Origin: Tridacna crocea
Lineage: Eukaryota; Mollusca; Bivalvia; Cardiida; Cardiidae
NCBI GenBank assembly: GCA_943736015.1
Contig: OX031070.1
Span: forward strand, 20,171,673 to 20,235,672
Direction of reading: 5' to 3'
Length of the DNA: 64,000 nucleotides
The position numbers and the translations under genes were made by a program. The notes under the pieces were generated by a model. The model ran no database searches and was not told where the DNA came from. It saw only the letters and a program-made list of their open reading frames with translations. Below are positions 51,912 through 62,383 of the stretch, piece after piece (position 1 is the stretch's first letter; each line of letters opens with the position of its first letter).

Positions 51912-54900
51912 GTATCTATCTTTTTTTATTATACTTTTTTCCCTATGTGTCTGTTGTAAATGCAGTTCAAATTCTGGGTTCAAAGTATAACAGATGGTAG
52001 ATATCCGAATTGCGAAGCCAGAATATGATTAATATCTCATCCAATAAGATAAAATAAAAATCATAAGGGTTTTTTCATCTGTTTTTCCAAGTATGTTCAT
52101 TACAATAAATAATTGCTCCTTTTCTCACAGTTTTCCATATTTTTGAATAACAACTTTTTGTATGTCCTGTGATTAGATTACCATCTGGTAGATCTAAATT
52201 TTGCTTGTATACAAACAGGCCTACAAAAGAATAAAAAAAAAAATTTTTTGTCCTAAAGGTAAAGATGGTATAAGCTTATGTTAGCCTTCACTTAGTCCTT
52301 TATGACAGTTTTTGTAAAAACTCTCTAGTCAACAGAGGTTGAAGTGAAAACTGACAGTGTATTTCTTTGTGCATTTACAGAAAACTGAAGAGTGTTTCTT
52401 ATCAGACTTATTGCCATGTTCAGAACAAACCATATTGGAAATAAACAACTTGACAGAGTTATCTCCAATTAACAAGGCATCAGGCAAGATATTATTGGTT
52501 ACATTTAGTTTCTCCCTTTGACAAAAAATGCAAGGTTTTAATGACTGACAGACAAACTTTTTAAAAAGGTTAGATAAGGAAAAGATTTTGTAACCTGAAT
52601 CTTTCCTTTTCCAACAGTGTTCTACCCAATCAAAGAAAAAACCCATCATCTGAGCAACCGTTAAATTGTCATCTGCAAATGCCTCAGAATAGGCAAGTCT
52701 TTTAACCCTCTCCAAAATAATCCCTGTTTTCTACTATGATGGGAAAGAACGGTTTTGAAAAAACTGTAGGAAAAGTAGAAAAAACTTGTAGACAGCATTT
52801 TTGTACTCTCCCTTAGACCAAAAAGTCATCATTAACATTACAAATGATTTGTCCTTTTTGCACAATGTTTCATATCTAAACAAGGACAATTACTATTAGT
52901 TGATGAACATTTGAGTAGATTTCTATAAATCCTTCAATATGGAAGAGTCCTCAGTCTTGCACTGTGGGAAAGGGTTTAACTCTTTACTACCAAACAAAAT
53001 TTTATACCCATCCAAAGTCAAAGTATTTGAAAGACGACAGTTTCATTGTGGCTGAAATGAAACTTGCCTTTAATTCAGTAGAAAACTTTGGAAATCAGTA
53101 TTTTCTCCTTTTCTCACAAAGTTCTCAAAAGGCTTTTTCACAAGGGTTGTTAAAAGTCAGTATTGCATGGTAAAGATTTAAGAATTTGAATCATGCTTTA
53201 AATTCTTGCACATGTGTATTTTTTTAATAGTTCTAACTTGCCTTGATGAGCGATATGGGGTTGACAAATTTTACACAAATGCTGGAAGTACAGTAGTTGC
53301 TATTAATCCATTCAAAGATGTATCCAACTTATACAGCTGTGATATGGTGTTTGCCTACCATTCAGAAGATCTGGTTTGTAAATTTACTTTTTTGAATGAT
53401 CAAAAATTTCAGTAGCATCATTTTTTGGTCATAGAAAAATGTTGACTGCAAATTCATGATCAGCCAGCCAATTCTGCATTGAATAATTTGATTTTAAACT
53501 GATCTAACTATCTTTTTATACCCCAAGCTTTCTTTACATTCATTCGCTAATAATCTTCTTCTTTAATTTTACTTTTTTACTTTTTGCTTTCACTGTTTGT
53601 CAAAGAAGAAAATTTTGTTTTCAAACTGAAAGCATTTGTAGATGCAAATTTAACATAGTTGAAATAGTGATTTCTTTCTCTAAAAGGGTAGAAAGCATAG
53701 TGGGAAAGGAGAAAAATGCTGGTAACCACCATTTCCTTCTTTTCCTGTACTGTTTTCAAAAGCCGTCTCCTGGAATGTTTGAATCTTAGGATTGTTTAGT
53801 AAAGGATTAAATCTAACTTCAAATTATTTCTAGGAAGAGCCCCATATATATCAGATTGGATGCCAGGCATACAAAAGAATGTGTCAAGAATTGGGCCTTG
53901 TGAACCAAACGATCATAGTGAGTGGTGAAAGTGGATCTGGTAAAGTAAGTGACAGAAATCTTACAATTCTGTCCTTAGTTGGTTACCAAAAAGCTTATTT
54001 TAGATATTTCACGACTCAACCAATTGAAACTAAGGAGACATTTTAACTCTTTACCAAATGACAAAATTTTGGACCACTCCAAATTGAGAGCATTTGCAGA
54101 TGACAAAAGTGACAGAAAATTTGAATTTTGTTTTGTGAAGGGTAGAAAACATTGTGGGAAAAGGAGAAAATGCTGGTTACCAGTATTTCCTCCTTTTTCC
54201 ACAATGTTTTCTAAAGGCTTCATACTGAGGGGGCGTCAAAAGTAGGGATTGTGTGGTAATGGGTTAACTCTTTACCAAATGACAAAATTTTGGACCAGTC
54301 CAAATTGAGAGCATTTGCAGACGCCAAAATAAATGTGACTGAAAATTTGAATTTTGTTTTGTGAAGGGTAGAAAACATTGTGGGAAAAGGAGAAAATGCT
54401 GGTTACCAGCATTTTCTCCTTTTCCCACAATGTTTTCTAAAGGCTTCATACGGAGGGGCGTCAAAAGTAGGGATTGTGTGGTAATGGGTTAACTCTTTAC
54501 CAAATGACAAAATTTTGGACCAGTCCAAATTGAGAGCATTTGCAGACGCCAAAATAAATGTGACTGAAAATTTGAATTTTGTTTTGTGAAGGGTAGAAAA
54601 CATTGTGGGAAAAGGAGAAAATGCTGGTTACCAGCATTTTCTCCTTTTCCCACAATGTTTTCTAAAGGCTTCATACTGAGGGGCGTCAAAAGTAGGGATT
54701 GTGTGGTAATAGGTTAACTCTTTACCAAATGACAAAATTTTGGACCAGTCCAAATTGAGAGCATTTGCAGACGCCAAAATAAACCTGAATCAAAGATGGA
54801 ATTTTGAATTGGAAAGGGTAGAAAACATTGTGGGAAAAGGAGAAAATGCTGGTTACCAGCATTTTCTCCTTTTCCCACAATGCTTTCAAAGGCTTTCTTT

Positions 54901-57900
54901 CTTGGGGTTGTTAAAAGTCGGGACTGTGTGGCAAAGAGTTGAACCACTTACCAAAGTATCAGATAACCTGTATTTTCTGCATGCTACATGTACCAACTCT
55001 TTCAAAGACATTTTTACATCATTTGAGACACATTTAATGTGTTGTTTGATAGTGTTTTGAATTTGGACTCCATTTGTTCATTGGTATTTATAGGAAAATA
55101 TTAGTTTTGAAATGACAAGATGTTTACGGTACCAGCTGCATAGTTATCTTTGAAAATTTTAACCAAAAAAAAATTACGCTACAAATTCATTTATTATTGT
55201 AATCTTTCACTAAACAATCCAAACTTTCAATGACCTAATGAAAAGGACTTCTGAAGACATTGTGGGAAAAAGAGAGCACAGTGGTTACAAGCATTTTCTT
55301 GTTTTCCCATTCTTTCTGCTCTTTTAACCTTTTACCAAGCAATCCCTGGTTTTTACAACCCTCAGATAGAAGCCTTTTGAAAACATTGTGGGAAAAGGAG
55401 AAAATACAGCATTTTCTCCTTTTCTCACAATGTTTTCCTCCCTATCAAAGAAATATTCCACCATTTCAGCCACACTGAAATTAATGTCTGCAAATGCCCT
55501 TAAAGGTGGGTATCTAGAATTTTCACATCCCACCAAATAAAAATATATATATATCACTGAAATGTATATGAAAAAACAATACAAGTCATCAATAATTAAG
55601 AATCATAAAATTACATAAAAACTTTTTTGATGTTATTCCCTTAAAAGGCTACGTAACCTCTTAACCCATTACCACACAATCCCTACTTTTGACACCCCTG
55701 AGAGAGAAGCCTTTTGAAAACATTGTGGGAAAAGGAGAAAATGCTGCTAACCAGCATTTTCTCCTTTTCCCACAATGTTTTCTACCCTTCACAAAACAAA
55801 GTTCAAATTTTCAGTCACTTTTATTTTGTCGTCTGCAAATGCTTTCGATTTGGACAAGCCTAAAATATTGCCGTTTGGTAATGAGTTAAGCTATTTTTAG
55901 ATCTCCCGCAAAAAAAAAAAAAAGCAATGTTGGAATGTAAAGTGACTGGTACGTGACTAATGACTGAAATTCCGTAAAATGAGAAACATGTAATTATTTT
56001 CCATAATGTCTTCTTCGGACGCTATGTTTGAAGCTTTGTCTGTATATTTTTGGTGTGTAAATGAGCGAGTTGCTTATCTAAAAATAGACCATGTTTCCCA
56101 TCGGTATCAAACTGGGCTGTAGTAAATCTCTAATTTCTTATGATGTCGGATGGTTTTCGACTGCTAGGGTGTTATGAACGAAAATTATAAGGCTTTTGGA
56201 GTATAAGGATGATTTTTTTGTATTCTTGTTAAATTTTTGTCCCAAAATCTGAAGGGCCACCTTTAATTTGGACTTGGCTACAATTCTGTCATCTGGTGAA
56301 GGGTTAAAGGCAAGTCCCATTGTTCTGGTCATATTGGCAAATGCTTTCAATTTGCACATATCTGAAATTTTGGTCAAGATTTGAGATAGGAATTTGAAAG
56401 TTTGAAACAGAAGAGGCATCAGTTGATTTGTTGTTGAACCTTTGAATAAGAAAATGATAAATATGAAATGTAATACTAATATTATAGTCAACAATCAGAT
56501 AGAAAACAAGAAAGGACAAGAAGTAATGTAGTCATATCTTTCTTCAGACTGTGTCAGCTAAACATCTTCTGAGGTATATGACAATGATCGCCAATTCCTC
56601 TAGGTAAGTATGATATTAACCCTATAAAAAATCCTGTGTTTTAATGCTTTCAAAAACATTGTTGGAAAAAGAAAAAAAATGCCGGTAACTAGTATTTTCT
56701 GCTTTTCTCACAATGTTTTCCATGCTTCCCAAGACAAATTCCATGATTTTTGAGCTTCATGTGGTTTGCAGATGCTTTTAATATGGATGAGTCTAAGTTT
56801 AATTTTCTGATAAAGTGTAAAGAAATAAATTTGGTTTGCCATTTTTTTCCAAAATATACATTGTAAGATATACATGTATACATTTACAGACAGAAAATAT
56901 GAGATTCCAAATAATGATAGATGAAAATCTCGTCAATTGAACAATTTTTCCATTTCACACAAAGTTTTTCTTTTAATCATCTTCATACCCACAGTGGTAA
57001 AGTGTAGGAATCATCACCTGCAGGCCCCAGGTTCAAGGCTCACAGGATCCCCTGGGCTTTTTGTGGGAGTGTCTTGGGCAAGATCCTTCAGAAGTCTTAG
57101 TTCTGCTGGAATCCAGAAAATAAGTGAATATGCGAGCTGTCACTGATATGGCTGAAAAATTCTTGAAACTGGTGTAAAACACCTTTCAGTCATACCCGCA
57201 TGGTATCATTCCTTTCAGCTTTGATATGGTTTTGAATTTTGATGAAAGTGATCAGCTCAAGTTGTGAATGGTACATATTTTTTCCCTGCAAAAGGCTATT
57301 ACTGTTCTTTCACATTGTTTCTGATATTTTGTCCATAACTCATTTTAATAGTGTACCATTATTTACAGAGATAAAAGCAGTGACAGACACAGTCCCCAGG
57401 GTCAGTGTGTTGAGAGAAGACTTCTGGATTCAAACCCAATACTTGAGGCATTTGGCAATGCTGTGACACAGAGAAACAATAACAGCTCTAGGTTTGGGAA
57501 GTTTATCAAGCTACAGTTTTCAAGGTTAGCATAACCACGGCGGGGAATCACGTGACACAACAACGACAACAATGACCGTTATTTGAAAAAATTCCCCAAC
57601 TTCAGGTAAGAAAATCTTCAATAATTCCGTTAATACGTGACCGATTGGAATTTGGTTTGAAGCAGAGAAGGCGGAAGGACTCCGGGGATTTGCTTGATGT
57701 GTTAGATTTCTTAAACAACACCAGATAAAAAAGTTATTGACGAGCAAACAAATTATCCAGGGTAAAAATTTTGTTTGCTCGTCAATAACTTTTTTATCAG
57801 GTGTTGTTTAAAAAATCTAACACATCAAGCAAATCCCTGGAGTCCCTCCGCCTTCTCTGCTTCAAACCAAATTCCAATCGGTCATTTATTAATGGAATTA

Positions 57901-60900
57901 TTGAAGATTTTCTTACCCGAAGTCGGGGAATTTTTTCAAATAACGGTCATTGTTGTTGTTGTTATGTCACGTGATTCCCCGCCGTGATAACAGCACTATT
58001 AACTCTTTACTAAACAACAAAATTTTTGACTTGTCCAAATTGAAAGCACTTGTAGACGACAAAATAAACGTAACTCAAGAATTGAAATCTATTTCCAGAC
58101 AGGTAGAAAAGATTGTGGGAAAGGAGAAAATGCTGGTCACCAGTATTTTCTTCTTTTCCCACAATGTTTTCAAAAGGCTTCTTTCCCAGGGTCGTTAAAA
58201 GTCGGGATTGTGTGGTAGAGTTAACTTTTATGGAGATATACCTAAACTTTATACAAATTAACATGCTGTGGCAAAAAGGGGTTTAACTCTTTACCAAACG
58301 GCAAAATTTTGGACTAGTCCAAATTGAAAGCATTGGCAGACGACATAATAAATGTGACTGAAAAATTCAAATTTGGTTTGGAAGGGCAGAAAACATTGTG
58401 GGAAAAAGAGAAATTTTCTCCTTTTCCCAGAATGTTTTCTACCCTTCCCAAGGCAAATTTCAATTTTTCCAGACAAATGCAATGTGTCATGGGCGAATGC
58501 TTTCAGTATGAACTAGTCTAAACTTTCTCGTGTGGTAAAGAGTCAATAGCACATAATTCCAAGTTTTGATGACTGAGGAAAAAATAATTAGAAGACATCT
58601 TTAAAAAAATGAGGAAATGATAACCAGCAAGAGTTTCTGCTATATTAGAGAGCTACAGCTTGTTACCAACATCCTATCTGTGATCTGCACTTACATCTAC
58701 TTTCAGTTTGAAACAGTCAAACTGCCGTATAGAAGATATTATATTAAAGTTACTATCATAAAAACAACTTAGTATGCTGAAAAATATTGTGCAAGTCTGT
58801 TTTTCTTCTACTACAAATGTTTCTTCTACTAGAAATGGACAGATGGTTGGAGGACAAATACAAACATATCTGTTAGAAAAAACTAGAGTGGTACATCAGG
58901 CAACTGGAGAATGTAATTTTCATATATTTTACCAGGTTTGTTGGTTAATATTTCACCACCTGTAGGTGACCTTCTTGTTATAGCTGAGAATTTTCAAATT
59001 GTAGCAATTTCTCCTTTTCCTACCTTATTTTTGACATGTATTTAACGTTAGACCATTACCCAGTAGATCGGTAAATATAATTTTTGACAAGGTTCTCCCT
59101 CATATTTACTGAAAACTTGTACAATAAGGCAGAGCATGAACTTTCATAGAATCATACAGGCTAAAATAAGTGTTATCGTTTTCTAATTTTTTTTCAGTTT
59201 CATTGCAACTTGCTCGTGGCAGATGAAATCTTTAATTGCATGTATCTCATCTTGAAAATTGAACAAAACCAGGTTGATTTATTTCTATCCATTTCTAGCC
59301 TTTTTTTATTCATTTGTTTTGTTCAGCTACTCAGAAGTATTCAGGAATCCCCTGACACAAGCCTATACCAGATTATGGAAGAAATAGGATGGGAGGATAT
59401 AAAATGTGTTCCAGAAGTCAAAAGTAGTTATCGGTTTTACTTACTGTATTTAGATGAATTTTGTTTAAAGAGTTTTCGGAATCATTGCATTTCAAAGGCT
59501 ATCTTGTACCTCTTTAGAAGGATCAATCTAGTTTAGACTGCTAAGAATGCACAGTCTGACCACTGATCTACACAACTTGTGTATCTTACAGTCAGTTCAA
59601 AACAACCTTTACAGAACAAATAGCTTAGGCTTGGATCTACAACGTCCAATTTTTTCAAATCTCTTATTTGAAATTGGAGTTACAATTGCTTCTTTTCAAA
59701 CAAAATTTTGAAAACATAGTTTTTGGCAGGGGTTCTTAAAATTCAATAAGCACAGTACTGGTTCCATCTCTTAACCAAGTGCCATATATCAGATCTGTCT
59801 TAACTCTTTACCACACGACAAAATTTTAGACTGGTTCAAATTGAAAGCATTTGCAGACGAAAAACTAAAGGTGACTGCAAAATTGAAATTTGTTCTGGGA
59901 AGGGTAGAAAACACTGTGGAAAAAGGAGAAAATGCTGGTTACCAGCACTTTCTCCTTTTCCCACAGTGTTTTCAAAAGGCTTCTTTCACAGGGGCGTCAA
60001 AAGTAGGGATTGTGTGGTAATGGGTTAATCAAAAGTAGTTGAAGACTGGAAATCATATGTGGCTCAACTGAGATGTTGTCTTTAAAAACACTCAAAAATT
60101 TTGTAAGAAAAGACAAAGATTTTTTTACTGGAATTTTCTTGTTTTCCTTCTATGTTTTCAAAATCTGACTTCATCAGGGTTAGAAATCAGGGGATTGCTT
60201 GGTAAAAAATCTTGCTTAAGGTATAGCAAATGACAGGTATCTCATTCAAACTCTAGAGGCAACCACAGAAGATGATGCAAGGTGTCTTTGATAGCATAAA
60301 AATATTGTAGAAGTAGAAAATCCGGTTTCCAGCATTTTCTGCTTTTCTTACAAAATTTTCAGAGGTTTACTTCCTCAATGTTGTAAAGCATAGAATACTG
60401 TGGTTAAAAAGTGTATTATCTATCTGTAGGTATAGACAACAACAGAAATTTAACTGAAACCTTAGATGCCATGACAGAAATTGGTCTGATACAGGACAAT
60501 CAGGATAACGCTATGAAGGTAGCTCATTTCTTGCTCAACTGTGTCAGAAAAAAAAACATCAAGGTTTTGTCATAGCCCTGTGATAGGCTTGACTGTCATT
60601 GCTGTGCAAACACTTCATCATTTTCTGATGTATTTTTCATTTTACTGATGAGACTTGGGGCTAGATATTAGCAGTCAAAAGGAGTACTGATTTTTTACTT
60701 GTCCTTGTATCTTGTTAGTAGCATACCATGGCCAGGTTACATTTATTAAACAATCTTTTTTTTAATGACCCTTTGGATTGATCTTTTGGAAAAAATTGTG
60801 GAATTTAAAAATGGCCTAAAACACTTTTTGATCACAAATCAAAATGTGAATTTGTTATGGTTTATCTCATACTGCCAGTGGCCTTTATTTTTTACTAGAA

Positions 60901-61297
60901 ATCTCAAAGGTTAGGTATGAAAATGGCTCAACTTTGTAAAACACTTTCCTAAGTTTTGATAACCCTGACAGAAAATGCTTTTGAAAACAATGTGGGAAAA
61001 GGAGAAAATGCTGGTAGTCAGCATTTTCTACTTACTTTCCCGCAAGGTATCCTACTATGTCAAAAATTAATATCAGCAGTTTGGATCACGTTAAGTTTCT
61101 CCTCTTCAGATGCTATCTGTTAAGGTTGATGTATCTAAAATTTTGTGGGTTGATAACAAAAACAATTCATCATAACACAACATATTTACTACCAATTAAT
61201 CTTTTCCTGTTGCAGATTCTTGTAGCAATTTTGTTCCTCTGTAACATGGATTTTACACCATTAGAAGATGAGCTTTGTCAACTGGTCTCAGACAAAG
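51792..61297 (+). CDS. MYO19: Unconventional myosin XIX, N-terminal half of motor domain (runs off right edge)
   Basis: Myosin XIX is an actin motor on the mitochondrial outer membrane. Ten exons are recognisable: 51792-51911, 52381-52483, 53231-53373, 53834-53944, 56548-56603, 57369-57524, 58833-58935, 59327-59423, 60430-60518, 61216-61297. They join in frame to about 353 residues. [16 protein letters not shown] is diagnostic of class XIX, where most myosins read YTY instead of YTNAG. The P-loop GESGSGKT is at 153-160, switch I NNSSRFGK at 215-222, and [13 protein letters not shown] plus FHIFYQ follow. The converter, IQ motifs and tail lie beyond the window. Residues 1-74 include a segment ([20 protein letters not shown]) resembling the myosin SH3-like subdomain. 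Intron 2 uses a GC donor. The junction of exons 8 and 9 is the least certain. Confidence 0.9.
52381..52483 (+). CDS. MYO19: MYO19 coding exon 2, ending at a GC donor
   Basis: It encodes [16 protein letters not shown] through LSPINKAS plus one base. Acceptor TTTACAG. The donor CAG|GCAAGA is the only junction that keeps frame with exon 3. Confidence 0.82.
52520..53180. mobile_element. Cluster of decayed MITEs in MYO19 intron 2
   Basis: Three copies are suggested: about 52525-52705 (ending CAAGTCTTTTAA), 52701-52978 (TTAACCCTCTCCAAAATAAT) and 52976-53180 (TTTAACTCTTTACTACCAAAC). Hairpins are broken. Confidence 0.5.
53231..53373 (+). CDS. MYO19: MYO19 coding exon 3
   Basis: It encodes [19 protein letters not shown] through YHSEDL. 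Acceptor TTTAATAG, donor CTG|GTTTGT, 143 nt. Confidence 0.93.
53575..53808 (-). mobile_element. Decayed subfamily A MITE in MYO19 intron 3
   Basis: Hairpin GGAGAAAAATGCTGGTAACC and right end GATTGTTTAGTAAAGGATTAA are visible. Confidence 0.6.
53834..53944 (+). CDS. MYO19: MYO19 coding exon 4 (P-loop, first part)
   Basis: It encodes [17 protein letters not shown] through SGESGSGK. Donor AAA|GTAAGT falls inside the P-loop, before its Thr. Confidence 0.95.
54043..54942 (-). repeat. Tandem array of four TTAA MITEs in the intron that splits the myosin P-loop
   Basis: Copies are 54043-54267, 54264-54492, 54489-54717 and 54714-54942, each sharing its TTAA with the next. The period is 221-225 bp. 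Copies 2 and 3 look almost identical over their whole length, copy 1 is close, and copy 4 differs from ACCTGAATCAAAG onward. All lie in the same direction. Confidence 0.93.
55190..55330 (+). mobile_element. Decayed subfamily A MITE
   Basis: CACTAAACAATCCAAACTTTC, ACATTGTGGGAAAAAGAGAG; the right part is replaced by the next copy. Confidence 0.55.
55325..55502 (+). mobile_element. TTAA MITE with shortened hairpin, right end lost
   Basis: TTAACCTTTTACCAAGCAATC, stem GGAGAAAATACAGCATTTTCTC; it stops where the 55503 repeat begins. Confidence 0.75.
55503..55620 (+). repeat. Dispersed repeat shared with 22907-23020
   Basis: AAAGGTGGGTATCTAGA, TTTTCACATCCCACCAAAT, TATATGAAAAAACAATACAA and TCATCAAT are common to both copies. 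Confidence 0.7.
55661..55889 (+). mobile_element. TTAA MITE, subfamily A
   Basis: TTAACCCATTACCACACAATC to GGTAATGAGTTAA. It is close to the consensus. Confidence 0.92.
56548..56603 (+). CDS. MYO19: MYO19 coding exon 5
   Basis: It encodes [18 protein letters not shown], supplying the P-loop Thr. Acceptor CTTCAG, donor AG|GTAAGT, 56 nt. Confidence 0.92.
56620..56825 (+). mobile_element. Decayed subfamily A MITE in MYO19 intron 5
   Basis: TTAACCCTATAAAAAATCCTG, a weak hairpin (AAATGCCGGTAACTAGTATT), and an end near GATAAAGTG. Confidence 0.5.
56985..57183 (+). repeat. tRNA-derived SINE, family 4
   Basis: CAGTGGTAAAGTG (A-box-like) and CCAGGTTCAAGGCTC (B box) are followed by a tail GATATGGCTGAAAAATTCTT and GGTGTAAAAC, a pattern I recall from mollusc SINEs. 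Source not verifiable here. Confidence 0.6.
57369..57524 (+). CDS. MYO19: MYO19 coding exon 6 (switch I)
   Basis: It encodes [13 protein letters not shown], then [18 protein letters not shown] and switch [10 protein letters not shown]. Donor AG|GTTAGC. A 451-bp foldback element begins 11 nt into the intron. Confidence 0.94.
57536..57986. mobile_element. 451-bp foldback element with 5-bp target duplication, in MYO19 intron 6
   Basis: Two arms of about 215 bp are inverted copies with few differences, from CACGGCGGGGAATCACGTGA inward to TTATTGACGAGCAAACAAA. The loop is about 15-20 bp. ATAAC flanks it on both sides (57531-57535 and 57987-57991). Confidence 0.92.
57999..58224 (-). mobile_element. 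TTAA MITE, subfamily A
   Basis: TTAACTCTTTACTAAACAAC to GTGGTAGAGTTAA. It begins 12 bp past the foldback. Confidence 0.88.
58283..58546. mobile_element. TTAA MITE chimera with two like ends
   Basis: The left outer arm GGACTAGTCCAAATTGAAAG recurs, inverted, in the right outer arm (CTTTCAGTATGAACTAGTC). The hairpin is shortened to GAGAAATTTTCTC. Confidence 0.7.
58833..58935 (+). CDS. MYO19: MYO19 coding exon 7
   Basis: It encodes [19 protein letters not shown] through FHIFYQ. Acceptor TCTACTAG, donor CAG|GTTTGT, 103 nt. Confidence 0.93.
59327..59423 (+). CDS. MYO19: MYO19 coding exon 8 (probable)
   Basis: It encodes [20 protein letters not shown] through VPEVK plus one base. Acceptor TTGTTCAG continues FYQ as expected. 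The donor A|GTAGTT is chosen because it restores the frame of the next exon; A|GTTATC three bases later would also work. Confidence 0.65.
59800..60028 (-). mobile_element. TTAA MITE, subfamily A
   Basis: TTAACTCTTTACCACACGAC to GGTAATGGGTTAA with a near-perfect hairpin. Confidence 0.9.
60080..60410. mobile_element. Remnants of one or two MITEs
   Basis: GAATTTTCTTGTTTTCCTTC near 60131 and AATCCGGTTTCCAGCATTTT near 60320 look like decayed hairpins; ends are unclear. Confidence 0.4.
60430..60518 (+). CDS. MYO19: MYO19 coding exon 9
   Basis: It encodes [19 protein letters not shown] through QDNAMK, matching the position of human EAMLHLGI. Acceptor TCTGTAG, donor AAG|GTAGCT. Confidence 0.85.
60945..61150 (+). 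mobile_element. Decayed subfamily A MITE upstream of MYO19 exon 10
   Basis: TTTTGAAAACAATGTGGG and GAGAAAATGCTGGTAGTCAG mark the hairpin; the right end TTTTGTGGGTTGATAA is worn. Confidence 0.6.
61216..61297 (+). CDS. MYO19: MYO19 coding exon 10, last seen in window
   Basis: It encodes [20 protein letters not shown] through VSDK plus one base, matching the ILAGLLHLGN helix region of myosins. Acceptor TGTTGCAG, donor G|GTGGGT. No further exon was recognised up to 64000. Confidence 0.9.
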
Positions 61298-61435
61298 GTG
61301 GGTCAGTGGTTATGAAATTTGATTTTGACCTACTTGTCTTTGAATGAGCAATTGTAGAATTCTTATCAGTGAAGTAATAGTTGATCAATAGTTCGATATA
61401 GACCCATTTTGTTGAATTAGCATGGCATAAAAGGT

Positions 61436-61560
61436 TTAATCCTTCACCAAGCAATATCCTGTTTTCACAAAATTTAGGAGGAAAGCTTTCATAAAGATTA
61501 TTGGAAAAAGCAGCATTTTCTCTTTTTCCACAATGTTTCTACTCTCTATGATGTACACTA
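61436..61560 (+). mobile_element. Decayed MITE, left part
   Basis: TTTAATCCTTCACCAAGCAAT and a shortened hairpin ending TTTTTCCACAATGTTTCTAC. Confidence 0.5.
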
Positions 61561-61822
61561 CCTTTTCAAATACAGATTCCATCATTGGAAAAGCAGTTAT
61601 GTTACCCAAAAAGCAGTTGAGCCATGAATAGAGTGTGATAGAATATAATCTTAATCTACATGTTTAATTTATCACACTGCAAAGCCCTGCTTATATAATT
61701 TCCCAAAATTAAATTCTTCATGTCAGTATTTTATCAATTTTGTTGTCAAAGATTTTTTTTTTTTCATAATTCAGACACATTTCAACAGCAGACTCAGTGC
61801 TTAATTGTGCTTCTCAAAAAAT

Positions 61823-62010
61823 TATAGTGGTCAAGAGGTAGAGCGTCGGCCTCGTGACCAAAAGGTCCTGAGTTCAATTCCCGGGAGCGGGTGTCAACTT
61901 TGGGATTTTTCATCGGCCCACACATTCGGCGCGAGTACTGGTGTAGTTCTTAGGAAGCAGAATCGAGAGAGATTAGTATAAGTTGTCAGAACTTGTTTCT
62001 CAATCAATGT
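61823..62010 (+). repeat. tRNA-derived SINE, family 2
   Basis: AGTGGTCAAGAGGTAGAGCG (A box) and GAGTTCAATTCCCGGG (B box) form the head. The body CACACATTCGGCGCGAGTAC and GGAAGCAGAATCGAGAGAGA is shared with 48945-49172. Confidence 0.78.
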
Positions 62011-62383
62011 AAAATAAATATGTTTAAACTAATTAAATTAAACTAAAAACTTTAATGATCACCTTTAATATTATGTGTTTATATTCTGGTTGTCACTACG
62101 TTCATTCTTTCATGAACATTTCCATGATGAACTTTTTCATATCCATACATTTTTAAATGGAGAAATTGTGTAATAATGGACAACTTTTCATTCCTCAAGT
62201 CTTGAGAAAAGTCGCACACTATTTTAAAATATAGGCACCCTTTGCAAATTTTGGGTAAACTGATGTTTAGAGTTGTATATGAGACATGTTCTAGGAAAAA
62301 GGGGCTTAATGCAAAAAGGGTATCAAATCATATCAGCCTTTGAAGTCCATGCAGACTGACATTGTTGAAACCTTTTGCTACCA

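Noticed and set aside
54100-54900. CRISPR-like regular repeats
   Set aside because: The period is 225 bp, the units are complete MITEs sharing TTAA, there are no unique spacers, and the context is a eukaryotic intron.
59204-59280. Extra MYO19 exon after a TTTTTTTCAG acceptor
   Set aside because: [17 protein letters not shown] is not myosin-like, and exon 7 joins exon 8 directly in phase 0.
61823-61890. Possible tRNA gene
   Set aside because: It is the head of a SINE with a body and tail found again at 48945-49172; the cloverleaf is incomplete.
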